From: Hyphomicrobiales bacterium | GTDB lineage: Bacteria; Pseudomonadota; Alphaproteobacteria; Rhizobiales; Methyloligellaceae | NCBI GenBank assembly: GCA_021775595.1 | Contig: JAJFHN010000039.1 | Coordinates: forward strand, 1 to 62,951 | Direction: 5' to 3' | Length of the DNA stretch: 62,951 nucleotides | In this document: piece after piece, positions 16,461-24,233 of the stretch | How the letters are laid out: the number at the start of each line of letters is the position of its first letter | Position numbering within the stretch: the first letter of the stretch is position 1 | Notes under the pieces: model-generated | The model's input: the letters and a program-made list of their open reading frames with translations, nothing else | Databases searched by the model: none | What the model was told of the DNA's origin: nothing | Position numbers and translations under genes: made by a program

Positions 16461-16859
16461 ATGCTGATAGATATTCACATATACGCGGAAAAAGAAGTAG
16501 AAAAAGGAGTATGGGCGTTACACGATGAAACCATAATGTTAAGTACAGTAAGTACTAGATGGGTACTATTTGGTAGTATTAATCACGGAACCCTTAGAGG
16601 TATACCTACTAATTCAGCCTTACCTGTGCAGCATTCACAACGAAAAATATTATTAACTCCATTTCATAAACCATGTAGGAAATATTGTAGTTATGCCTAT
16701 ATATCTGAATTAAAAATAGCTGCTGCTACATTATTGTTGTCAGCGAATTCTGTAAAAGATACCCAATGCCAGGAAAGCTTGAATCGAATTTTAAAATTAT
16801 TTCCTGAAACCATCAAAAATAACTATCGTATAGTTTATTATTACGAACTAGAACAATAA
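16461..16859 (+). CDS. hypothetical protein, tandem paralogue A (132 aa)
   Basis: Starts right after the ligase stop. It shares a plan with the protein at 16999: an N-terminal IYxEExVxKGxW strand, a central basic region, a SYAYISELKIAAATLLL helix, and an end reading ILKLFPE...YRIVYYYE. No known family. The two genes and the ligase tail between them point to a tandem duplication. Confidence 0.6.
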   Translation: MLIDIHIYAEKEVEKGVWALHDETIMLSTVSTRWVLFGSINHGTLRGIPTNSALPVQHSQRKILLTPFHKPCRKYCSYAYISELKIAAATLLLSANSVKDTQCQESLNRILKLFPETIKNNYRIVYYYELEQ

Positions 16860-16860
16860 G

Positions 16861-16998
16861 CATAACGATATACAAGAAGGCATAATTACTATACAAGCCG
16901 AACAGTATGTAGATAAATGGTGGGTATGTATAGATTATTTAGAATTGTCTTAAGATTCAATTTATCTTAGGCCCAGAAGTCCCTTGGATATACAAACT
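16861..16998 (+). pseudogene. duplication remnant: gene fragment plus ligase-tail copy
   Basis: First part (to 16953) has an open stretch ...EQYVDKWWVCIDYLELS that looks like a gene tail. The next 40 bases closely match the end of the ligase gene (YLGPRSLLDI region) with several changes. This is the seam of the tandem duplication that made the gene at 16999. Confidence 0.45.
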
Positions 16999-17391
16999 AT
17001 GAATGTATATTTATTCATTTACCTAGAAGAACAAGTTAAAGGTACCTGGACATTGGTAACCCAAGAAGAAGTATTATTACATAATAGTCTGGATTTAAAT
17101 TATGTATTATTTGATTTATGTAAAAATGAGCCAGATATACCGGCAGATGCAAATGCAGCTGTCAAGAAATCATTTAGAGAAATGTTTATAGATATACACA
17201 GAATAAAGCATAACAAAATATACAGACATGCATATATTCATGATCTACAAATACTTGCTACAGAATTACTGTTAGAGCAAAGTACTAGTTCAAAAAAGTA
17301 TATAAAACACATTAATACTATTCTAGCTATATTTCCTGAATTACAAAAAGGAAAGCGCAGAATAATTTACTATTCATCTCATGTAGGCTGA
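16999..17391 (+). CDS. hypothetical protein, tandem paralogue B (130 aa)
   Basis: I use ATG 16999. Aligns by eye with the 16461 protein: MNVYLFIYLEEQVKGTWTLV against MLIDIHIYAEKEVEKGVWAL, HAYIHDLQILATELLL against YAYISELKIAAATLLL, and AIFPELQKGKRRIIYY against KLFPETIKNNYRIVYY. Function unknown. Confidence 0.6.
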   Translation: MNVYLFIYLEEQVKGTWTLVTQEEVLLHNSLDLNYVLFDLCKNEPDIPADANAAVKKSFREMFIDIHRIKHNKIYRHAYIHDLQILATELLLEQSTSSKKYIKHINTILAIFPELQKGKRRIIYYSSHVG

Positions 17392-17393
17392 CT

Positions 17394-18479
17394 ATGTATA
17401 CAGAATTAGAAGGTAGATTACTTAAAGCTAAAATAGAACTAATGTCTAGGTCAGCATTTATTTCTACTATTGCTTTAAGTCTACGACATGTTATTACTTC
17501 GGATGTTAAAACAGCAGATGTAAATGGAATTACTGTCCGGTATAACCCAGACTTTGTAAGTACTTTAACCGTCCTCCAGTTTGCTACTTTGATAGCTCAT
17601 GAGTGCTGGCATGTAGCATTTCAGCATATTTCTCGTAGAGGTACTCGTAATCATTTTAGATGGAATGTAGCAGGAGATTATGTAATCAATCATACGTTGA
17701 ATAAAGCAGGATTTGATGTACTTCCTGATTGGCTACTTGATTCTAAGTATGACGATACCTGGTCTACTGATGCAGTATATGATGACTTGCCTGAACAGCC
17801 TCAAGCTTCAGGTAATTTCATGTTAGATCTAAACGAAGAACAAGCTGCAGAAATGCAGGAAGAAATTACAGATATTATTATGAGAGCACATGTTCAAGCA
17901 CAAATATCTGGAGAAGCAATTGCAGGATCTATTCCTGGAGAAATCTTACGATCTATAGATAAATTACTTAACCCTAAATTACCTTGGCCTGTTATTTTAA
18001 ATAAATTTCTGGATCAGAGAGTACAAGAAGAATACTCTTGGGCACGTAGAAATCGTAGATTTAGATCTACCTACATGCCTAGCTTGCATAACTACGGGCT
18101 AGGACACTTAACCTTTGCAATTGATACTAGCGGTAGTGTAGATGATGAAGAGCTTAGAGCAATGCTCAGTGAGATTCAGGGCATTCAACAAGTATTTAAT
18201 CCTCAACATATGACTATTATTGATTGTGATACACGTATTCATACTGTACATGAGATAGATCAAAATACAGATATTCTATCTCTGAAATTCAACGGGGGTG
18301 GAGGAACTAGATTCCAACCTGTGCTGGATTACATATCAGAACATCCTACTCAAGCTCTTGTATATTTTACTGATCTATACGGAGAAACTAAATTAGAAAA
18401 AGTAGATTATCCGGTTTTATGGATATGTAATTCAAATCATAAACCTGCTCCTATTGGAGAAACTGTATATGTCGATTAA
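17394..18479 (+). CDS. VWA-domain / HExxH protein (N4 gp25-like, DUF2201)
   Basis: 361 residues. The N-terminal half has TLIAHECWHVAFQH, an HExxH zinc-peptidase motif; the C-terminal half is a VWA domain with FAIDTSGSVDDEE (MIDAS DxSGS) and FTDLYGE. This is the DUF2201 layout. In N4-like phages it accompanies the AAA+ ATPase (14436), and MoxR ATPases commonly pair with VWA partners, so the two probably work together. The end overlaps the next gene. Confidence 0.85.
   Translation: MYTELEGRLLKAKIELMSRSAFISTIALSLRHVITSDVKTADVNGITVRYNPDFVSTLTVLQFATLIAHECWHVAFQHISRRGTRNHFRWNVAGDYVINHTLNKAGFDVLPDWLLDSKYDDTWSTDAVYDDLPEQPQASGNFMLDLNEEQAAEMQEEITDIIMRAHVQAQISGEAIAGSIPGEILRSIDKLLNPKLPWPVILNKFLDQRVQEEYSWARRNRRFRSTYMPSLHNYGLGHLTFAIDTSGSVDDEELRAMLSEIQGIQQVFNPQHMTIIDCDTRIHTVHEIDQNTDILSLKFNGGGGTRFQPVLDYISEHPTQALVYFTDLYGETKLEKVDYPVLWICNSNHKPAPIGETVYVD
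18452..18479 (+). repeat. 28 bp direct repeat, copy 1 (gene leader)
   Basis: Identical 28 bp at 18452-18479 and 18798-18825. Each copy carries TTGGAGAAAC, an ATG and the codons for MSI. It supplies the ribosome site and start of the genes at 18469 and 18815, so the leader itself was duplicated. Confidence 0.85.
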
Positions 18480-18792
18480 GAGAAAATTAGCAGAAAATAT
18501 GGCGGATTTCTTAGGCTACGATGAAAATGTCTATGAAACTTTTCAAGAATTTTTTGAATCTCAATTACAGGGAACATCGTGGAATGGAATTAAGTCAACA
18601 GAAGAAATTATATTTTCTCCAGAAGGATTTTTTGCAATACGTACTAGATTAATTGAAGAAATTAAAATACTTAAATTATCAACAGTAGAAACAATAAATT
18701 TTTGGGAAAGATTTAATTACATGTTTGGATTAAATGATAAACAGCTATATATACAATTTTATTCAGCTGTGTATAAAATAATGAATAAGTAG
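18469..18792 (+). CDS. hypothetical protein (107 aa)
   Basis: Starts at ATG 18469 inside the 28 bp repeat, overlapping the end of the VWA gene. Soluble, aromatic-rich and acidic (ADFLGYDENVYETFQEFFE). No family recognised. Confidence 0.6.
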   Translation: MSIKRKLAENMADFLGYDENVYETFQEFFESQLQGTSWNGIKSTEEIIFSPEGFFAIRTRLIEEIKILKLSTVETINFWERFNYMFGLNDKQLYIQFYSAVYKIMNK

Positions 18793-18797
18793 TCAGT

Positions 18798-18825
18798 TAT
18801 TGGAGAAACTGTATATGTCGATTAA
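18798..18825 (+). repeat. 28 bp direct repeat, copy 2 (gene leader)
   Basis: Second exact copy of the leader found at 18452. It starts the small ORF at 18815 immediately after the previous gene. Confidence 0.85.
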
Positions 18826-18913
18826 ACAATTATTAAAATATTTTTTAATATATGGAGTTGGTTGGGTAACCGGTTATGGTGCGCATACCACTTTTCACAC
18901 ATTTATTCCTTAG
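18815..18913 (+). CDS. small membrane peptide (32 aa)
   Basis: Reads MSIKQLLKYFLIYGVGWVTG, with one hydrophobic helix. It uses the duplicated ribosome site and first codons of the 18469 gene. Only length limits confidence. Confidence 0.5.
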   Translation: MSIKQLLKYFLIYGVGWVTGYGAHTTFHTFIP

Positions 18914-18938
18914 TCAAACTATAGAATAAATACTGACA

Positions 18939-19180
18939 ACTGCTAAGGGCAAAGAACACCTAGTAATAGGTCGTAGCGATACGCAGTGTAACTACCCAAT
19001 TTATATTCTGGGAGTATACCTAGTTACAGCCAGTAGATATACGTAGTCAGCTATTGGTCTGAAGCTGAGGGGATTCTATATAGTGGAATTCATGACCACG
19101 GGCATAGAGTCTGCAACCGAAATCCAAGACCAGCTGGATGTCCCTGATAACACCGATCCTGAATAGGTGAAAGTGCAGGG
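18939..19180 (+). ncRNA. candidate structured non-coding RNA with GNRA hairpins
   Basis: In the 18914-19211 gap I see an ordered fold. ACTG (18939) pairs with CAGT (18984), enclosing ACCTA-GTAA-TAGGT and CGTA-GCGA-TACG, two adjacent hairpins with GNRA tetraloops. Next, GTAACTACCCA (18988-18998) pairs with TGGG (19009-19012) and, across an asymmetric bulge, TAGTTAC (19021-19027). At the 3' end GTCCCTG pairs with CAGGGAC, with CACC/GGTG inside. It is not a group I intron: no P7 strands are visible. A 27-codon GTG frame at 19083-19166 overlaps it and is an alternative reading of part of it. Confidence 0.6.
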
Positions 19181-19211
19181 ACTACCCAGCTTTATTTATT
19201 TAAGGAATAAT

Positions 19212-19418
19212 ATGAAATATTTTAATATAACTTTCCGTGGGCGTAAACGTGGAGCTATTGGGATATATTACCCAATTTGTGCAGAAGCTCAAGGAATAGA
19301 CGCAGATGCTGCTGTATTGTCTCTATATGGTAAATATGACTTGTATATGGCTCCCCGTAGGTACGACATAATTGAAGTACTTAAACCTTTAAATAAAATT
19401 CCTTATGTCAAATACTGA
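19212..19418 (+). CDS. hypothetical protein (68 aa)
   Basis: I use ATG 19212 with TTAAGGAAT in front. A small basic protein (MKYFNITFRGRKRGAIGIYY). No family recognised. Overlaps the next gene by 14 bases. Confidence 0.55.
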   Translation: MKYFNITFRGRKRGAIGIYYPICAEAQGIDADAAVLSLYGKYDLYMAPRRYDIIEVLKPLNKIPYVKY

Positions 19419-19746
19419 AGAATCGATATTACCAAATATTGAATATGAAAAATGGTTCTATACAGCTAGAGATCCTAAATGTAATTCTCCATATGGAACA
19501 TTATTGATTTACCAGGTCTGCGAGAAGAATGACAAAAAATTTGAAATAGCTGAAAATATTATGCAAGTTGCATTTGTAGCGGGAATGCAGGCACAGAAGA
19601 ATAAATTAGAAAATCTAATTGTGCATTATGAAAATGACTTATGGGATCTAAAAAATCCTAATCAGCTAATGGCAGATATGATTGAGCCTTGGGATATCAC
19701 TGACTTACAAAAAATAATTGATGATTTAGAAGGGTTATTAAAATAA
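19405..19746 (+). CDS. hypothetical protein (113 aa)
   Basis: Acidic, helical protein (MSNTEESILPNIEYEKWFYT; EPWDITDLQKIIDDLEGLL). The segment FVAGMQAQKNKLENLI is common in small phage proteins of unknown role. Directly abuts the DNA polymerase gene. Confidence 0.6.
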   Translation: MSNTEESILPNIEYEKWFYTARDPKCNSPYGTLLIYQVCEKNDKKFEIAENIMQVAFVAGMQAQKNKLENLIVHYENDLWDLKNPNQLMADMIEPWDITDLQKIIDDLEGLLK

Positions 19747-21588
19747 ATGGGTATTACTACAGTAATTTTGATTAAAGAAAATGCTAGAGGAGCTGCAGCA
19801 ATCGATGAGTATTATCTCAAGCCACTAGCTAAAGAAGGAATTACTGAAGAATCTGTTATATTGCTGCCCCTCATGTATAACACAGCAAGCAAAGTGTATG
19901 CTAAAACTGCTAAAGCCTACCTAAACAAACTAGTTACAAACTTTCCTGCTACTACTAAAAATATTATTATTGCAGACAGTAGTTATTTTAAATTTATTAC
20001 TGGAGCAGCAAAAGTATCTACCCATTATGGAAGTACTCTGCCTGGTAAGCATCCTGGGTATACACAGTTTACCTGTACATATGTACCTAATTACAAAAGT
20101 CTATTTAAACAACCTGAGAATGCTAAATTAATTGAATTAGGTATTAAAGCCATTGCCGGTACTTCGGCTTCTGTACGTATAGATTCAGCTGAGTTTGGAT
20201 TTAAATATGGATCCGATAGAGAATTACTAGATTCATTATATAAATACCCTGTACTTGCTGCAGATATTGAAACTACTGGATTACATATTACCAGTACTCC
20301 TGTATCTATTTCTTTTGCATGGTCTGAGCATGAAGGAATAGCTATCGATATATCAGTCAATGGCTGGTATTACACCAAGAAATTTCTAGAAACCTATAAG
20401 GGTAAACTAGTATTTCATGGTGGACTATATGATGCCAAATTACTTATCCGTAATTGGTGGATGGAGCATGAGTCTGATTGGGGAGGAATGCTAGAGGGTC
20501 TACAATATTTCAAAGATTTTGATGATACTTTGCTGATGGCTTATCTAGCTAAAAATTCTACTACTCATGTAGGGTTAGGACTAAAAGAACTAGCTTTAGA
20601 ATATGTGGGTAATTACGCAATTGAAATTCAAGATATAACTAAGTATACCAAAAAAGAGATTCTAAATTATAACTTGATAGATACCCTGGGTACTTTCTAT
20701 TTATATAAAAAGTATCAAGAACAATTGACTTCTAGAACTTATCTAGAAATACTTCAGCCTAGTATTTATACATTACTTAAAATCATGATAGTAGGATTGC
20801 CTCTGAATCATGAACGAGTAAAAGAAGTAAATAAAATTTTCAATGCTAAAGAAAAAGTACTACGAGAACAAATACAGACTAATAATTGTGTAATTTCTTT
20901 TACTGATATCCTTCAAAAAGATGCTTGTGAAAAAGCTAACGCTAAATTAAAAAAATTAGTTAAGCCTCTCAGCGATTTCAAAGATGTAGAGTTTAATCCT
21001 GGTAGTCATATACAAATAGCTAAATTATTATTTGATACTGAAAAACTTCCTGTCTTAGAAACAACTAAAGCTGGAGCTGCTTCTACTGGAGGAGATGTAT
21101 TAGAAGATTTAAAGAATCATACTAAAAATCAGGATGTGCTAGATTTACTTGTTTTCTTACAAGAACTAGCTGATATAACTAAAATAAATGGTACTTTTAT
21201 CAGTGCCTTCATGAAAGAGAAAGATTTCTTACATGGAAGTTTAAAGTTAGGAGCTACTCAATCTTCTAGGTTGGCCGGCAGTGATCCTAATTTGACAAAT
21301 CTTCCTGCCCATGGACCTATGGGTAAAATTACTAAAAGCTGTGTAGAAGCCCCTAAAAATTGGCTATTCGCTGCTGCTGACTTCGATGCATTAGAAGAAA
21401 AAGTAGGAGCTATTCTGAGTAAAGATCCTAATAGAATTAAAGTTTATACAGATGGGTTTGACGGACATTCTATGAGGGCTCAAAAATATTATGCTGATCA
21501 AATGCCAGATATTACTGAAGCTATAATTAAAGCAGATACAGCTACTGAATTCTGGATTAACGATAAAGGAGAATATTGCTGTGCATAG
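19747..21588 (+). CDS. DNA polymerase I family, N-terminal part (exonuclease plus motif A)
   Basis: 613 residues. After an N-terminal region of about 165 residues comes the 3'-5' exonuclease: AADIETTGL (Exo I, about 173), FHGGLYDAKLL (Exo II) and YNLIDTLGTFYLY (Exo III). The polymerase palm starts with SSRLAGSDPNLTNLPAHG and motif A AADFDALEEKVGAILSKD (about 543-560), the pol gamma-like phage type. The chain stops at a TAG after FWINDKGEYCCA, before motifs B and C. Those lie in the separate ORF at 22098. Together they give 849 residues, close to the N4 enzyme. Confidence 0.9.
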   Translation: MGITTVILIKENARGAAAIDEYYLKPLAKEGITEESVILLPLMYNTASKVYAKTAKAYLNKLVTNFPATTKNIIIADSSYFKFITGAAKVSTHYGSTLPGKHPGYTQFTCTYVPNYKSLFKQPENAKLIELGIKAIAGTSASVRIDSAEFGFKYGSDRELLDSLYKYPVLAADIETTGLHITSTPVSISFAWSEHEGIAIDISVNGWYYTKKFLETYKGKLVFHGGLYDAKLLIRNWWMEHESDWGGMLEGLQYFKDFDDTLLMAYLAKNSTTHVGLGLKELALEYVGNYAIEIQDITKYTKKEILNYNLIDTLGTFYLYKKYQEQLTSRTYLEILQPSIYTLLKIMIVGLPLNHERVKEVNKIFNAKEKVLREQIQTNNCVISFTDILQKDACEKANAKLKKLVKPLSDFKDVEFNPGSHIQIAKLLFDTEKLPVLETTKAGAASTGGDVLEDLKNHTKNQDVLDLLVFLQELADITKINGTFISAFMKEKDFLHGSLKLGATQSSRLAGSDPNLTNLPAHGPMGKITKSCVEAPKNWLFAAADFDALEEKVGAILSKDPNRIKVYTDGFDGHSMRAQKYYADQMPDITEAIIKADTATEFWINDKGEYCCA

Positions 21589-22126
21589 TCAGATTACTTC
21601 TTTAGATGATCTTATGATGTATTCAGTTAGTACAATTAGAAATAATTTAAAAGTGGATAAGATAAATAATAAAACAAAATTAATATTATTGAAATGGAAA
21701 ATACACTATACCCCGTTTCTAAGTAATAGTCATTGTTCTCCTATATCTGGAACAATAAATTCACAAGGGCAGGATCCTTATAAACCTAGGTCATACCCAG
21801 GATGGAAAGGTAGAGTTTGGGTATTTTATTCCCATTCTCCGAATGATTTTTGTAGCGAGTATTTTGAAAATAGTTTAATTCACACAGAATCTGGCGGGTA
21901 CGGATTATATGAAATTGAGGGAGATACTAATAATCATATTTCCCATCCTAAAGATTTACCAACTAATAGATGTGATAGATGGGCATATAAAGATATTTCT
22001 ATTTATCCCGCAAGCTATAACTGTAAAATATTTTTAGATGATTTACCTGGAATTAAAGCTTTAAATTTATTAGGTAATACAAATCCTGAACCATTTCATG
22101 AGTGTGTATATGAAAATGATCACTAA
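21581..22126 (+). CDS. ORF inserted between the two halves of DNA polymerase (181 aa)
   Basis: Starts at GTG 21581, 8 bases after AAAGGAG, overlapping the end of the N-terminal polymerase part, and ends inside the start of the C-terminal part. Protein-like (GQDPYKPRSYPGWKGRVWVF, HTESGGYGLYEIEGD) but I recognise no GIY-YIG, HNH or LAGLIDADG motif and no intein blocks. The DNA shows no group I core. It may be an unrecognised mobile gene or a polymerase accessory protein. Confidence 0.6.
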   Translation: MHSQITSLDDLMMYSVSTIRNNLKVDKINNKTKLILLKWKIHYTPFLSNSHCSPISGTINSQGQDPYKPRSYPGWKGRVWVFYSHSPNDFCSEYFENSLIHTESGGYGLYEIEGDTNNHISHPKDLPTNRCDRWAYKDISIYPASYNCKIFLDDLPGIKALNLLGNTNPEPFHECVYENDH

Positions 22127-22808
22127 AGAACAATATCTAGCTGGAATAGTTAATTCCATTGCAGATAAATATCCTCTACTAAGACAGAGTTCTAAACCAA
22201 ATACATTTGCTCTACAGTATGGGGGTACTTGGTATACTTTGCATGTTAGGGGAGGGTTGAGTAAAGAATTAGCTAAACAAGTAGAAAAGGCATTTCTAGA
22301 ACTCTATGCAGTATCGGTAGAGTGGGCACAAAGCAATGTAGAGTTCATGGAAAAGCATGGGTATATAGAATGTGCTTTCGGACTTAAACTAAGGACTCCT
22401 ATAATTTCACAATGTATCCTAGGTAATTCTAAGACCCCGTATGAAGCCACTAAAGAGGCTCGTAGTGCCAATAATGCAGTAACCCAATCTTGGGGTATGC
22501 TACTTAATAGAGCTATGAATGCCACCAATATACGCATAGAAGAAGCAGGGTATGGTCTACGTATTCTTCCCTGTAATATGATCCATGATGCTGGATATTT
22601 TCTCGTAGAAGATAACCCTAAAAGTATTCAATTTTTAAATGATGTGCTTATTCAGGAAATGTCTTGGAACGATGATGATCTAATTAGATCAACTGATGTA
22701 CCCATGTCTGCTTCACTTGAAATAGGAAAGTCATGGGATAAATTAACTAAATTACCTAATAACGCAACATTAGAGGAAATAAATGAACTTCTCCCCAGAT
22801 CAGGTTAA
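22098..22808 (+). CDS. DNA polymerase I family, C-terminal part (motifs B and C)
   Basis: 236 residues. KYPLLRQSSKPNTFALQYGG is motif B (fingers, RxxxKxxxF...YG) and MIHDAGYFLVED is motif C with the palm Asp. It follows exactly where the N-terminal part stops. No good ribosome site precedes ATG 22098 or the in-frame ATGs at 22110 and 22116, so translation probably depends on ribosomes ending the 21581 ORF. The enzyme is presumably reassembled from two chains, unless RNA or protein joining occurs. Confidence 0.85.
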   Translation: MSVYMKMITKEQYLAGIVNSIADKYPLLRQSSKPNTFALQYGGTWYTLHVRGGLSKELAKQVEKAFLELYAVSVEWAQSNVEFMEKHGYIECAFGLKLRTPIISQCILGNSKTPYEATKEARSANNAVTQSWGMLLNRAMNATNIRIEEAGYGLRILPCNMIHDAGYFLVEDNPKSIQFLNDVLIQEMSWNDDDLIRSTDVPMSASLEIGKSWDKLTKLPNNATLEEINELLPRSG

Positions 22809-24072
22809 AGCTATAGATGGTATTTGTAATGAGTTATTGAATTCAAATCCTAGATCTCATGCATTAGCTGTTTTAACTGGATCCGCCGGTACAGGAAAAT
22901 CTACTGTAGTTTTGGAACTTCTTAATAGATTAGAAAAAGAATCTCCGTTAAGTAATATCAAGCTGGCAGCTACTACGCATAGAGCTGCAAAGGTATTGCA
23001 GGATATAATTTCTATTCCAGTGTCCACTATACATGGACTATTTAAATTACGTCCAAGCAATGATAGATATGGTAAAGAAACATTTACTTCTACCGGACCT
23101 TGTACAATTCCGCATGGAGCAGTAATTATTATAGATGAAGCTTCCATGTTAGGTAATAGATTTATAACTACTATCGTAGATACTATTAAGGAAAAAGCAT
23201 TAAAAATACTATTTGTAGGGGATCCATTTCAATTACCTCCTCCTACAGATACATGTTTTCTATTTGATGGATCTCTCCCCACTTTTACACTTACACAAGT
23301 ACATAGACAAGCGGGGGGTAATCCAATTCTCGAAAAAGCTAATGAATTTAGAGAGTATATTGAAGGAATCCGCCCTGAAGAACCTATAATTAAAACTTCT
23401 ATTAATGGCAAAGGGGAAGGTATTCATGTACTTCCTCACTCTGATTTTGTTACTCAGTTTGTACGTAAATATTCGGATTATGATACTGGCGCCGAAGTAG
23501 ACATTCCGCTATGCACCTACACAAATGAGTCAGCCATTAATTATAATAATATGATTCGTAAAGCTGCATATTTCCTAACCGGAACTGTTGAACCTTTTTA
23601 TCCTGGAGAACAGTTAATTGCTAATAGTATTGTTATGCAAGGAGGTAGAGCGTTATTAACTAATAATGAAATTGTTTATATTAAAGATTTTCATGCAGAT
23701 ATTAGATATGGCATCCCCGGCTATACAGTAACGGTAACAGGGGATTATAGTGCTGTTACCAAATCTAGAATTAAAACTACATTTGTACCTAAAACTAAAA
23801 TAGCTGCAGATAAAGTTTTAAAAACTTATAGCGATACAGCTAAGAAAAATAAAACTAGAGCACATTGGGCAATGTTCTATGAAGTAAAAAACTCTTTGGC
23901 TGATTTACGTCCACCTTTTGCAGGTACAACCCATAAATCTCAAGGAGGTACATTTCCTGCTGTATTTATAGATATTGTCAATATACGTAAGTGTCGTGAT
24001 CTGGCAACTAGAGCTAGACTAATGTATGTTGCTTTAACTAGAGCCAGTAAGAATGTATATATAAATGCATAA
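22783..24072 (+). CDS. Dda/RecD-like DNA helicase (N4 gp37-like)
   Basis: 429 residues. Q-motif SPDQVKAIDGI, Walker A LTGSAGTGKST (33-41), Walker B VIIIDEASML, GDPFQLPP (motif III), and the C-terminal FAGTTHKSQGGTF and LMYVALTRASKNVYI (motifs V-VI). This is an SF1B 5'-3' helicase as in T4 Dda and RecD2, and likely drives replication or restart. AGAGGAAAT precedes the ATG, inside the end of the polymerase gene. Confidence 0.92.
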   Translation: MNFSPDQVKAIDGICNELLNSNPRSHALAVLTGSAGTGKSTVVLELLNRLEKESPLSNIKLAATTHRAAKVLQDIISIPVSTIHGLFKLRPSNDRYGKETFTSTGPCTIPHGAVIIIDEASMLGNRFITTIVDTIKEKALKILFVGDPFQLPPPTDTCFLFDGSLPTFTLTQVHRQAGGNPILEKANEFREYIEGIRPEEPIIKTSINGKGEGIHVLPHSDFVTQFVRKYSDYDTGAEVDIPLCTYTNESAINYNNMIRKAAYFLTGTVEPFYPGEQLIANSIVMQGGRALLTNNEIVYIKDFHADIRYGIPGYTVTVTGDYSAVTKSRIKTTFVPKTKIAADKVLKTYSDTAKKNKTRAHWAMFYEVKNSLADLRPPFAGTTHKSQGGTFPAVFIDIVNIRKCRDLATRARLMYVALTRASKNVYINA

Positions 24073-24229
24073 CCACCCAACTAACCCCCGTATTAAAAAA
24101 ATATTAAATATATTTGAAGAAGCATTACAAAAGATTGCTGCATGTCAAAAACATGCTGACGGTGACATAGTAGACATTGCACGTAAAGCACTAGTTGCTG
24201 CCCATAAATTAAATAGATTAGGAGATTAG
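24065..24229 (+). CDS. small helical protein (54 aa)
   Basis: Reads MHNHPTNPRIKKILNIFEEA and continues as one long helix with a KQKHADGDIVDIARK-type middle. Overlaps the helicase end by 8 bases, and the next gene follows after 4 bases. Unrecognised. Confidence 0.55.
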   Translation: MHNHPTNPRIKKILNIFEEALQKIAACQKHADGDIVDIARKALVAAHKLNRLGD

Positions 24230-24233
24230 TTAA

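Noticed and set aside
18914-19211. tmRNA or group I intron at 19 kb
   Set aside because: No Ala-tRNA-like ends with TTCGA loop and no group I P7 strands, although the region is clearly structured.
21581-22126. Intein or group I intron inside DNA polymerase
   Set aside because: No intein block A or C-terminal His-Asn plus nucleophile, and no P4-P7 group I strands such as ATATAGTC. The insert has its own ribosome site, so a free-standing gene is the simpler reading.
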